Part shown: positions 45,890-54,516 of the stretch, piece by piece
Layout: each line of letters opens with the position of its first letter
How positions within the stretch are numbered: the stretch's first letter is position 1
The notes under the pieces: generated by a model
The model's input: only the letters and a program-made list of their open reading frames with translations
Database searches by the model: none
Told to the model about the DNA's origin: nothing
Source of the DNA: Hyphomicrobiales bacterium
GTDB lineage: Bacteria; Pseudomonadota; Alphaproteobacteria; Rhizobiales; Beijerinckiaceae
Reading direction: 5' to 3'
Assembly (NCBI GenBank): GCA_947447895.1
Contig: CANFLM010000003.1
Coordinates: 1-64,000, forward strand
Length of the DNA: 64,000 nucleotides
Position numbers and translations under genes: made by a program

Positions 45890-47110
45890 TCATCCGATCG
45901 GGCGTTCATCGGCAATCACCTTGCCGTCATTGGGCAGCGAGCCGATCGGGTGCCATTCGATCACCGCGCCCAATTTGGTGATCTCCCGGACCGTGTTGGC
46001 AAGCCGGTCATCGGGCGCGGCCGCTTCGGCCATCACGATCATCTGGTCCTGCTCGTTGTCACGCCGCACCACCACCCGCAAGCGGGCAATCGCGGGATGG
46101 CGACCGGCCATTTCGGCCACCTGTTCGGGCCGCACAAACATGCCTTTGATCTTGGCCGTCTGGTCGGCACGCCCCATCCAGCCCTTGATGCGCTGGTTGG
46201 TGCGCCCGCAAGGTGATGGCGTGTCCATGACGGCGGTCAAATCGCCCAGAGCCAGACGGATCACCGGATGGTGGGGATCAAGCGAGGTGATGACAATTTC
46301 GCCGACCTCGCCGGCAGCGACCGGATTGCCGGTGCCGACCCGCACCACCTCGAGAATGACATCCTCGCTGACCACCAGGCCCTCTCGCGCCGGCGTTTCA
46401 TAAGCAATGACCCCAAAATCGGCAACCGCGAAAGCCTGATAGGCCGCCACACCGCGGCGCAACAACTCGTCGCGCAAGGAGGGCGGAAAAGCCGCGCCCG
46501 ACACCAGTGCTTTTTTGATGGACGAGACATCGCGGCCCAACTCGCTGGCCTTGTCGAGAATGATCTTCAGAAAATCCGGCGTGCCTGTATAGGCGACGGG
46601 GCGCAAATGCTCGATCACATCGAGCTGCTGCTCGGTTTGTCCGGGGCCGGCGGGAATGGCCACACCACCAAGGGCACGAATACCGGAATCCATAATGAAG
46701 CCACCGGGCGTCAGGTGGTAGCTGAAGGTGTTCAGCACCACGTCACCGGCGCGAAAGCCTGCGGCGAACATCGCGCGCGCCGCGTGCCAGACATCGTCGC
46801 CACGCCGTTCGGGTTCGAAAATCGGACCGGGAGAGGTAAAAAAACGGCCGAAGAGGGCCGGATCACCGGCGACCAGTCCCGCAAACGGCGCCTCGGCCTT
46901 CTGCATCACCGGCAATTGCGCCTTGCGCAGCACCGGCAGCTGCGCCAAAGCCTCCAGCGAGGCGATGCTGGCAGGATCCACCGCCCCCAGATGCTGACGC
47001 CACGCCGGCAAAGCCAGCGCCGCTTCGATCACCTTCGGCAATGCGGCCAACTGCGCCTGCCGGCGTGCGTCGGAGGAGCGCGTTTCCAGCGCGTCGAAAT
47101 GATCAGCCAT
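45890..47110 (-). CDS. Phenylacetate-CoA ligase-like protein (PaaK family) with altered P-loop
   Basis: 406 residues. It aligns with the PaaK branch of adenylate-forming enzymes: an N-terminal helical region, VLNTFSYHLTPGG, the AYTGTPDFLK region, and a C-terminal domain with GRADQTAKIKGMFVRPEQV. The usual Ser/Thr/Gly P-loop (SSGTTGKP) is replaced by FTSPGPIFEPE. This form seems to be a subfamily tied to Liv clusters; it may still make acyl-CoA or have another role. It is the last gene of the Liv system 3 operon, 35 bases after livF. Confidence 0.83.
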   Translation of the reverse strand: MADHFDALETRSSDARRQAQLAALPKVIEAALALPAWRQHLGAVDPASIASLEALAQLPVLRKAQLPVMQKAEAPFAGLVAGDPALFGRFFTSPGPIFEPERRGDDVWHAARAMFAAGFRAGDVVLNTFSYHLTPGGFIMDSGIRALGGVAIPAGPGQTEQQLDVIEHLRPVAYTGTPDFLKIILDKASELGRDVSSIKKALVSGAAFPPSLRDELLRRGVAAYQAFAVADFGVIAYETPAREGLVVSEDVILEVVRVGTGNPVAAGEVGEIVITSLDPHHPVIRLALGDLTAVMDTPSPCGRTNQRIKGWMGRADQTAKIKGMFVRPEQVAEMAGRHPAIARLRVVVRRDNEQDQMIVMAEAAAPDDRLANTVREITKLGAVIEWHPIGSLPNDGKVIADERPIG

Positions 47111-47145
47111 CGGTGTGTCCTTCAGTGATTAAGCCTTGAGCGGGA

Positions 47146-48006
47146 TCAGGAAAGCCAGCGTTTGCGGCGCTTGTAGCTTTTGACATCCTTGAAACTCTTG
47201 CGGTCGGCCCCTGCGACACCGAGATAGAATTCCTTCACATCCTCGTTCTCGCGCAGCGCCTTGGCCTCGCCATCCATCACCACGCGACCGGTTTCGAGAA
47301 TATAACCATAGGTGGCATATTTGAGCGCGATATTGGTGTTCTGCTCGGCCAGCAGAAACGACACGCCCTCTTTCTGGTTGAGGTCGCGCACAATATCGAA
47401 AATTTCTTCTGTCACCTGCGGGGCCAGTCCCATCGACGGCTCGTCCAGCAGGATCATGCGCGGGCGCGACATCATGGCACGGCCGATGGCGCACATCTGC
47501 TGCTCGCCGCCCGATGTATAGCCCGCCATCGAATTCTTGCGCTGCCGCAAGCGGGGGAAATAGTTGTAGATGATCTCCATATCGCGCTTGATCGCCGCCG
47601 ATCCGTCGCGGCGGGTGAAGGCACCGGTCAGCAGATTTTCCTCGATGGTCAGGTGGCCGAAACAATGGCGCCCCTCCATCACCTGGATGCAGCCGCGCCG
47701 CACCAACTCGCTGGGTGAAAGCTGGTCGATCCGGTCACCGGCAAAATGGATCGAGCCTTTGGTGACATCGCCGCGCTCGGCGCGCAGCAGATTGGAAATG
47801 GCTTTCAGCGTGGTGGTCTTGCCCGCGCCATTGGCTCCGAGCAAAGCGACAATACCGCCTTTGGGCACCGTCAGCGAGACGCCCTTGAGCACAAGAATGA
47901 CGTGATCATAGATCACCTCGATATTGTTGACCGACAGGATCGTCTGGGCGGCTGCGGCCTCCGCGGGCAGGTCTGCCGTTTCCAGTGTGACACCGACTGC
48001 GCTCAT
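47146..48006 (-). CDS. livF: Liv system 3 ATP-binding protein (LivF)
   Basis: 286 residues, about 35 longer than system 1 and 2 LivF, because of an N-terminal extension of about 25 residues and a basic C-terminal tail (SYKRRKRWLS). Walker A LLGANGAGKTTTLK, signature TSGGEQQMCAIGRA and Walker B RMILLDEPSMGLAP are complete. Confidence 0.92.
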   Translation of the reverse strand: MSAVGVTLETADLPAEAAAAQTILSVNNIEVIYDHVILVLKGVSLTVPKGGIVALLGANGAGKTTTLKAISNLLRAERGDVTKGSIHFAGDRIDQLSPSELVRRGCIQVMEGRHCFGHLTIEENLLTGAFTRRDGSAAIKRDMEIIYNYFPRLRQRKNSMAGYTSGGEQQMCAIGRAMMSRPRMILLDEPSMGLAPQVTEEIFDIVRDLNQKEGVSFLLAEQNTNIALKYATYGYILETGRVVMDGEAKALRENEDVKEFYLGVAGADRKSFKDVKSYKRRKRWLS

Positions 48007-48044
48007 TGTGCTGATCTCCTACCCGGGCCTTGCCCCTGCCGTAG

Positions 48045-48068
48045 CGGACCGCCCCGCAGGGCGGTCCG
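48045..48068. other. Perfect 10-bp hairpin after the Liv system 3 binding-protein gene
   Basis: CGGACCGCCC (48045-48054) and GGGCGGTCCG (48059-48068) with a CGCA loop, no T-run on the coding strand. As in systems 1 and 2, it follows the binding-protein gene and may protect its message. Confidence 0.65.
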
Positions 48069-48086
48069 TCGTTTATTGATCCGTGA

Positions 48087-49412
48087 TCAGGATTTGTCGC
48101 AGGCTTCTGAACGCTTGGGCCAGCCCGCATTCTTTTCGCCATATTCCCTGGCCGCTTCATCCAGTGCCGGCTTGACCTTTTCAGGCATCGGCTCGATGAA
48201 ATCGGTGATCTTCACCCATTTGGCACCATCCCATTGCTGGATGAAGGCCGAACGGTGGCCGTTGTGGTCCTTGCAGGTCAGCTGCAGGTTGCCCGCAAAA
48301 GCCGGCAGGCCGATGGCTTTGAAACGGGCCTCGTCCAGCGTGATGTTTTCGAGGCCACGGCGGACGTCCGACCCGTCAACCACCTTCTTGCCGGTGATCT
48401 TCTGTGCCTGCGCAATCCCCTCGGCAATCAGAACCGCGTTATAGACACCGCGGTTGTAGAGCAATTCACCGACCTTCTCTTTGGGCGACTTGCTCAGGCC
48501 CTTGTCGACAACCAGCTTCTGGATGTCCTTGAGGGCGGGGTAATCGGTGCCGATGCCGTGCCAGTTGAGCATCTTGAAGCCCTTGGCGCCTTCGGTGCCA
48601 TTGACGTCGTTTTCACCGGGCCACCAGATCGAGACAAATTTATCCATCGGATAGTTGATCTTGACCGCTTCCTTGACCGCGGTCGGGTTCATCGCACCCC
48701 AGCCATACATGACCATGAAGTCCGGACGGTCGCGGCGCACCGACAGCCATTGCGAGGACTGGTTCTGCATTTCACCCGGCGGCACCGGATAGAGCTTCAA
48801 CTCGAAGCCCATGTCTTTGGCCATCTGCTCGAACAGCGGGATCGGCTCCTTGCCGAAGCCGCCATCGAAATAGAGATAGCCGATCTTCTTGCCCTTCAGC
48901 TTGTCAAGACCACCGGATTCGGTGCCGAGATAGCGGATGATCATGGCGAGGCCGTCCCAATAGGTGGCAGGCGGATTGAACACCCACGGGAAAATATCGC
49001 CGCGGGCCGAAGCCGACAGGCCATAGGCCATCGACAGGACCGGGATCTTGTCCACAGAGGCCTTGGGGATCAGCGACAGCGAAATGCCGGTCGACCAAGG
49101 ATTGACCATCACCGGATTTTTCGGCTTGACCGCATCATAGCATTCAAGACCCTTTTTGGTGTCATAGCCGGTTTCGCATTCATCCAGCGCGATCTTGACA
49201 CCGCCGATGCCGCCATCACGCTCGTTCAGCATTTGCAGGTAGTCGTGCATCCCGTCGGCAATGGGGATCCCCGATCCGGCAAACGGGCCGGTGCGATAGG
49301 TAAAGAGCGGCACATAGACGGACTCCTGGGCCACCGCCTCCGGTGCCGCCATCATCAGGGATGACGCCAATATGCTGGCTGCCAATCCCAAAACCGTCAA
49401 ACGTTTGGACAT
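48087..49412 (-). CDS. Liv system 3 substrate-binding protein
   Basis: 441 residues from the ATG at 49412 (MSKRLTVLGLAAS) with a GGAGG ribosome binding site; the longer open frame is not coding. A Sec signal peptide ends near AVAQ-ESVYVP. The mature protein (VPLFTYRTGPFAGSGIP) is longer than classical LivJ and belongs to the subgroup found with acyl-CoA ligase and PaaK-like genes. The ligand is probably a carboxylate linked to the ligases of this operon (inference). Confidence 0.9.
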   Translation of the reverse strand: MSKRLTVLGLAASILASSLMMAAPEAVAQESVYVPLFTYRTGPFAGSGIPIADGMHDYLQMLNERDGGIGGVKIALDECETGYDTKKGLECYDAVKPKNPVMVNPWSTGISLSLIPKASVDKIPVLSMAYGLSASARGDIFPWVFNPPATYWDGLAMIIRYLGTESGGLDKLKGKKIGYLYFDGGFGKEPIPLFEQMAKDMGFELKLYPVPPGEMQNQSSQWLSVRRDRPDFMVMYGWGAMNPTAVKEAVKINYPMDKFVSIWWPGENDVNGTEGAKGFKMLNWHGIGTDYPALKDIQKLVVDKGLSKSPKEKVGELLYNRGVYNAVLIAEGIAQAQKITGKKVVDGSDVRRGLENITLDEARFKAIGLPAFAGNLQLTCKDHNGHRSAFIQQWDGAKWVKITDFIEPMPEKVKPALDEAAREYGEKNAGWPKRSEACDKS

Positions 49413-49522
49413 CTGTCTTTCCTCCGGTGTGATGGCCCGCCGCAACATGCTCCGCGTTCGGGCCGTGATGCTTGATAAAACCGTGCGCGGACGGACCTCC
49501 GCGAACGGAACCTGTCCGGCCC

Positions 49523-50602
49523 TCAATAGGGGAAGGGCCACATGCGCAGTTTCTGTTTGCCGATCTGCCACAAGCGCGCCAGGCCATGCGGTTCGACAAT
49601 CAGGAAGAAGATGATCAGCGCCCCGACCAGAATATAGGTGAGATGTTCCGCCGTGGCGCCGGCCAGCGGAATCCCCAAAGCGGGCAAGCCGAATTTCAGC
49701 ATTGTCGGCAGCATCGAAATGAAGGCCGCGCCGAAAAACGAACCGATCATCGAGCCGAGCCCGCCGATGATCACCATGAACAGGATCAGGAAGCTCTGGT
49801 TGATGTTGAACGCATCATTGGCCTCGCCGCCGCCATACCACAGGAACATCATCGCCGCACCCGCCACACCCGCATAGAAAGACGAGACGGCGAAGGCGAG
49901 CAGCTTGGTTTTCAACAGATCGATGCCCATCAGTTCGGCGGCGATATCCATGTCGCGCACCGCCATGAACGAACGGCCGATGCGGCCATGCATCAGATTG
50001 GAGGCCACCCATGTCAGCACCGTGACCAGCGTCAGCAACACCATGTAGCGGGCTTCGAGCGAGGCTTTCGGCCCGGTCACATCGATGCCGAACAGGGTGC
50101 GCTGGCCGACCTCGATCGCCCCCGACGTGTTGTAGTTGTAAAGCCACGGGATGCGCGTGAAACACCATTGCAGGAAGAACTGTGCCGCCAGTGTGGCGAC
50201 CGCCAGATAGAAGCCCTTGATCCGCAAGCTCGGCAGACCGAACAGCACCCCGACAAGCGACGAGAAGAAACCCGAAGCCACAATCCAGACAACGATGTTC
50301 ACCTCGGGAAACAGCGTGGTCAACTTATAGCAGGCATAGGCCCCCACCCCCATGAAGGCACCGGTGCCGAGCGAGATCAGGCCGGTATAGCCGGTCAGGA
50401 TGTTGAGGCCGATCGAGGCCAGTGAAAACACCAGAAACGGGATCATCACCGAGGACAGCAAAAAGTTGCTGCCTGTGAGCGGAATAAGCACAAAGGCCAC
50501 CGCAAGAATCAGGGCAATGCCGAGCCTGTCCTGCAGGATCGGGAAGACCGCCATGTCATCGGCGTAATTGGTTTTGAACTGGCCTGTCTCGCGGTAAAAC
50601 AC
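49523..50602 (-). CDS. livM: Liv system 3 permease (LivM), GTG start
   Basis: 359 residues from a GTG at 50602, giving the N-terminus (f)MFYRETGQFKTNYADD seen in this LivM subgroup; GAAAGGG lies upstream and the gap to the livH stop is 16 bp. The open frame to 50719 is a shadow inside livH. The permease core begins with LGIALILAVAFVLIPL, and contains TGYTGLISLGTGAFMGVGAY and about ten helices. Confidence 0.9.
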   Translation of the reverse strand: MFYRETGQFKTNYADDMAVFPILQDRLGIALILAVAFVLIPLTGSNFLLSSVMIPFLVFSLASIGLNILTGYTGLISLGTGAFMGVGAYACYKLTTLFPEVNIVVWIVASGFFSSLVGVLFGLPSLRIKGFYLAVATLAAQFFLQWCFTRIPWLYNYNTSGAIEVGQRTLFGIDVTGPKASLEARYMVLLTLVTVLTWVASNLMHGRIGRSFMAVRDMDIAAELMGIDLLKTKLLAFAVSSFYAGVAGAAMMFLWYGGGEANDAFNINQSFLILFMVIIGGLGSMIGSFFGAAFISMLPTMLKFGLPALGIPLAGATAEHLTYILVGALIIFFLIVEPHGLARLWQIGKQKLRMWPFPY

Positions 50603-50618
50603 GATTGCGCACCCTTTC

Positions 50619-51575
50619 TCAAATTCGCTCGATGATTTTGTCGCCGAACAGCCCCTGGGGCCGGAACAACAAAAATCCCAAGGCGATGCAATAGGCCAGC
50701 CAGCTTTCGATCCCGCCACCCACCAGCGGGCCCCAATAGAACTCGCCGAGCTTTTCGCCGATGCCGATGATCAATCCGCCGACAATCGCGCCCGGCACCG
50801 AGGTAAAACCACCCAGAATGAGAACCGGCAAAGCCTTCAGCGCGATGACCTGCAGACCGAACGACACATCCGACCGCGCCCCCCACATGATACCTGTGAC
50901 CAGCGCGACGATGCCTGCGGTAAACCACACGATCACCCAGATCTGGTTGAGCGAGATCCCGACCGACAGTGCCGCCTTGTGGCTGTCGGCCACCGCACGC
51001 AAAGCACGGCCGATGCGGGTTTTCTGGAAAAAGACAGCCAGCGCGACAATCATCACCACGGCAATCACGGCAGCCGCGATGTCGATTTTCTGAAACTGGA
51101 CAAAGCCGCCAAGCATTTTCACTTCGATCGCGCCACGCGGCAAAAACAGCTGGTCGGTAATCATCTGTTTGGGATTGCCGCCAAAGATCAATTCACCCAG
51201 ACCGATCAGGAAATAGGTGATCCCGAAAGTGGCCATGAACAGGATAATATCGGGCTGGTTGACCAGCGGCCGCAACACCACCCGCTCGATCGCGACCGCG
51301 AGCACGAACATCACACCCAAAGTGACCAGCACGGCCAGCGGGGCGGGCAAGCCCATTTCATAGAGGCCCACCAGCGTGAGGCCGGCAAACACCACCATGA
51401 TGCCTTGCGCGAAATTGAACACGCCCGAGGCCTTGAAAATCAGCACGAAGCCCAGCGCGATCAGCGCATAGAGCACCCCTGTGACGAAGCCGTCCCAAAT
51501 GGTCTGCACGAACAGGTCCGGCATCGCTCCCATTTGCAGAAACGGATCAATCAGGACTTTGAACAGGATGTCCAT
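50619..51575 (-). CDS. livH: Liv system 3 permease (LivH)
   Basis: 318 residues from the ATG at 51575 (MDILFKVLIDPF), spaced 6 bases from GAGGGA; ATG codons at 51581 and 51611 are worse placed. LivH blocks: GVLYALIALGFVLIFKASGV, NFAQGIMVVF, and C-terminal GFLLFRPQGLFG. About eight helices. Confidence 0.91.
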   Translation of the reverse strand: MDILFKVLIDPFLQMGAMPDLFVQTIWDGFVTGVLYALIALGFVLIFKASGVFNFAQGIMVVFAGLTLVGLYEMGLPAPLAVLVTLGVMFVLAVAIERVVLRPLVNQPDIILFMATFGITYFLIGLGELIFGGNPKQMITDQLFLPRGAIEVKMLGGFVQFQKIDIAAAVIAVVMIVALAVFFQKTRIGRALRAVADSHKAALSVGISLNQIWVIVWFTAGIVALVTGIMWGARSDVSFGLQVIALKALPVLILGGFTSVPGAIVGGLIIGIGEKLGEFYWGPLVGGGIESWLAYCIALGFLLFRPQGLFGDKIIERI

Positions 51576-51585
51576 CACCATTCCC

Positions 51586-52383
51586 TCAATGTGCCACGCC
51601 AAGATAGGCATCGATCACGTTCTGATCGGCCTTCACCTCATCGGGCGTGCCGTCGGCGAGTTTGCGTCCGTATTCGAGCACCACAACGCGGTCGGACAGA
51701 TCCATCACCACGCCCATGTCATGTTCGATCAGCGCAATAGTTGTGCCGTATTGGGTATTCACGTCGATGATGAAGCGCGACATGTCTTCTTTTTCTTCCA
51801 GATTCATGCCCGCCATCGGCTCGTCGAGCAGCAGCAGATCCGGTTCCATCGCCAGAGCGCGGCCGAGTTCGACCCGCTTTTGCAGGCCATAAGGCAGCTT
51901 GCCGACCGGCACTTTGCGGATCGCCTGGATTTCGAGAAAATCGATAATGTCCTCGACAAATTCGCGGTGGCGGATTTCTTCGGCCATCGCCGGACCGTGC
52001 CGCAGGCATTGCCAGAAAAAGTTCGAATTCATCTTCAGGGTGCGGCCCGACATGATGTTGTCGAGCGTGCTCATGCCCTTGAACAAGGCGACATTCTGGA
52101 AGGTGCGCGCAATCCCCTGGCTGGCGGCAACCGAAGGCCGCATTTTGGAGCGCGTCTGCCCCTTGAACGTGATCCTGCCCTGCTGGGGATGGTAGAAACC
52201 GTTGATGACATTGAGCATCGAGGTTTTGCCCGCACCATTGGGCCCGATAATGGCGCGGATTTCGCCCTTGCGGATATCGAAAGACACATCGGTGATGGCC
52301 TTGACCCCGCCGAATGACAGCGAGACCTGATCCACCGCCAGCAGCACCTCGCCCTTCCGGATTGAGTGATCTGTCGCGCTCAT
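51586..52383 (-). CDS. livG: Liv system 3 ATP-binding protein (LivG)
   Basis: 265 residues from the ATG at 52383, overlapping the stop of the acyl-CoA synthetase gene as ATGA. Walker A IGPNGAGKTSMLN, LivG-type signature region LPYGLQKRVELGRAL and Walker B LLLLDEPMAGMNLEE are present. The LivG gene preceding LivH is the usual order in this ligase-linked subtype. Confidence 0.92.
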   Translation of the reverse strand: MSATDHSIRKGEVLLAVDQVSLSFGGVKAITDVSFDIRKGEIRAIIGPNGAGKTSMLNVINGFYHPQQGRITFKGQTRSKMRPSVAASQGIARTFQNVALFKGMSTLDNIMSGRTLKMNSNFFWQCLRHGPAMAEEIRHREFVEDIIDFLEIQAIRKVPVGKLPYGLQKRVELGRALAMEPDLLLLDEPMAGMNLEEKEDMSRFIIDVNTQYGTTIALIEHDMGVVMDLSDRVVVLEYGRKLADGTPDEVKADQNVIDAYLGVAH

Positions 52384-54350
52384 GCCGCTTTTCCGATGTT
52401 GGGAGTAAAAACAGGGCAATCGCTGATCCTGACGCGGGCGGAAATCGACCCCTTGCGTCCATCCTCGAAGGTCACCTCGGTGGTGATGTCGGCCAGTTCT
52501 GTGCCGTTGTACAAAGCCCCGATCAACGGGGCGTAGCGTTCGGCGATAAAGCCGCGCCGGACTTTTTGAGTGCGCGTCAATTCGCCGTCATCGGCATCCA
52601 GTTCCTTGTGCAGGATCAGGAAGCGTTTGATCTGCGCGCCGGCCATCAAGGGCTCGCGTGCCAGCGACCGGTTGGTCTCGGTGACGTGATCGGCGATCAT
52701 CGCATAGACATCGGGATGCCCGGCCAGTTCCTGATAGGAGGCATAGGAGACATTGTTGCGCTCGGCCCAATTGCCCACCGCGGTCAGATCGATATTGATA
52801 AAACAGGTGGCATAGTCCTGTCCGTCACCGAACAGCACGGCTTCCTTGATGTTGGGGAAGAATTTGAGTTTGTTCTCGACATATTTGGGCGGGAACAGCG
52901 CGCCGGATTTGAGCTTTCCGACATCCTTGGCGCGGTCGATGATTTTCAGGTGACCCGATTCCGGCTCGAAAAAGCCGGCGTCCCCCGTCTTGATAAATCC
53001 GTCATCGGTGAGGGTTTCGGCGGTGCGCTCGTCATCCTTGAAATAGCCCAAAAACATCCCGGGTGACTTGAACAGCACCTCACCGCTTTCGGTCAGCTTG
53101 ATCTCGACATGCGGGGCCAGCGGGCCGACGGTGTCCGCCCTGATCTCGCCGTCGGGCTGGACTGTGACATACAGAAACGCCTCGGTCTGGCCATAGAGCT
53201 GTTTGAGATTCATGCCGAGCGAACGGTAGAAGGAAAACAGCTCCGGCCCGATGGCTTCACCCGCCGTATAACCGACCCTGATCCGCGAGAAACCCAGCAC
53301 GTTTTTCAACGGCGCATAGACCAGAAGATTGCCCAGCGCATAAAGCAGCCGCCCGCCAAGCGGCACGGACTTGCCGTTGAGAATGTCCTCGCCATAGCGC
53401 TTGGCGATACCGATAAACGTGTTGAACAACCAGCGTTTGAACGATCCCGCATCCTCCATGCGGATGGTGACGCGGGTCAGCAGGTTCTCGAACACGCGGG
53501 GCGGCGCGAAATAGAAACTCGGTCCGATCTCGCGCAAATCCTGTTCGACCGTATCGGTGCTTTCGGGGCAGGCCATGCAGAAACCCGCCACCAGACCCTG
53601 CGCATAATTCATGTAGTGGTCACCGACCCAGGCCAAAGGCAGATAGGCCAGAACCTGGTCGTTCTCGTCGAGATGGTCGAAGGCCACGCTGTCATCGGCC
53701 GCAGCAATGCAGCGTTCGGCCGACAGCATCACGCCCTTCGAGCGGCCCGTGGTGCCCGATGTGTAAAGGATGACCGAGACATCCGAGCCCTTGCCCTGAT
53801 CGATCAGGTCATTGAGCGCGGTCACGCTGCGCGGGTCTTTCTGGAAATGCGTCCGGCCTTCGATGATCAGGCTGTCGATGGAATGAAGGCGGTCATCCTC
53901 GTAGTCGCGCAGGCCGCGCCCCCAATCATATAGAACGGCTTTGAGTGCGGGCAGCCGGTCGGCCACCGAGAAAATCTTGTCGACCTGTTCCTGGTCCTGC
54001 ACGGCGGCCATGGTGACACCGGCATGTTCGAGCACATAGACCATCTCCTCGGCCACGGAATCGGCATAGACCGGCACAGGGATCGCGCCAAGGCACTGCG
54101 CCGCCATCATCGACCAATAGAGCTTGGGACGGTTGGTGCCGATAATGGCAATGGTGTCGCCATGGCGCAGTCCCAGATCATGCAGGCCCTGCGCATAAGC
54201 GCGCACGATCTCGGCCACTTCGGCCCAAGTCCATGTCTGCCAGATCCCGAGATATTTATGGCGCAAGGCTGGCAGATCTCCATAGAGAACCGCATTGCGC
54301 ATCAGCAATTTCGGAAATGTATCTGCGCGTGCTGACGATGAGGCCACCAA
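52380..54350 (-). CDS. Long-chain acyl-CoA synthetase-type AMP ligase (FAA1 family)
   Basis: 656 residues. The adenylation P-loop VILYTSGTTGRSKGVML, the LKQLYGQTEAF block and the KTGDAGFF/DRAKDVGKLKSG region of the hinge and C-terminal domain are complete. It activates a carboxylate to acyl-CoA in the cytosol. Overlap with livG couples activation of the imported acid to its transport. The chain type (fatty, branched or aryl-alkyl) cannot be told from the sequence. Confidence 0.92.
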   Translation of the reverse strand: MVASSSARADTFPKLLMRNAVLYGDLPALRHKYLGIWQTWTWAEVAEIVRAYAQGLHDLGLRHGDTIAIIGTNRPKLYWSMMAAQCLGAIPVPVYADSVAEEMVYVLEHAGVTMAAVQDQEQVDKIFSVADRLPALKAVLYDWGRGLRDYEDDRLHSIDSLIIEGRTHFQKDPRSVTALNDLIDQGKGSDVSVILYTSGTTGRSKGVMLSAERCIAAADDSVAFDHLDENDQVLAYLPLAWVGDHYMNYAQGLVAGFCMACPESTDTVEQDLREIGPSFYFAPPRVFENLLTRVTIRMEDAGSFKRWLFNTFIGIAKRYGEDILNGKSVPLGGRLLYALGNLLVYAPLKNVLGFSRIRVGYTAGEAIGPELFSFYRSLGMNLKQLYGQTEAFLYVTVQPDGEIRADTVGPLAPHVEIKLTESGEVLFKSPGMFLGYFKDDERTAETLTDDGFIKTGDAGFFEPESGHLKIIDRAKDVGKLKSGALFPPKYVENKLKFFPNIKEAVLFGDGQDYATCFINIDLTAVGNWAERNNVSYASYQELAGHPDVYAMIADHVTETNRSLAREPLMAGAQIKRFLILHKELDADDGELTRTQKVRRGFIAERYAPLIGALYNGTELADITTEVTFEDGRKGSISARVRISDCPVFTPNIGKAA

Positions 54351-54516
54351 GCGTCTCCCCTTCCCTCAGCCCGACGGATCAGGCTTTTGATGATTGCAGG
54401 CCATTCAGGCTCTTTGATCGGATCACCCGCAACCGCAGCTGATCTGACCATCGCAATCTATCGGAAGTCGGGAGCGTCTCACAACCAACACCTTAGACGA
54501 AGATGGGCCCCACACC

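Noticed and set aside
45807-46403. Plus-strand frame with a KKSGAKKSGA-like repeat at its start
   Set aside because: The repeat is the 15-bp duplication read in another frame, and the rest is antisense to the PaaK-like gene.
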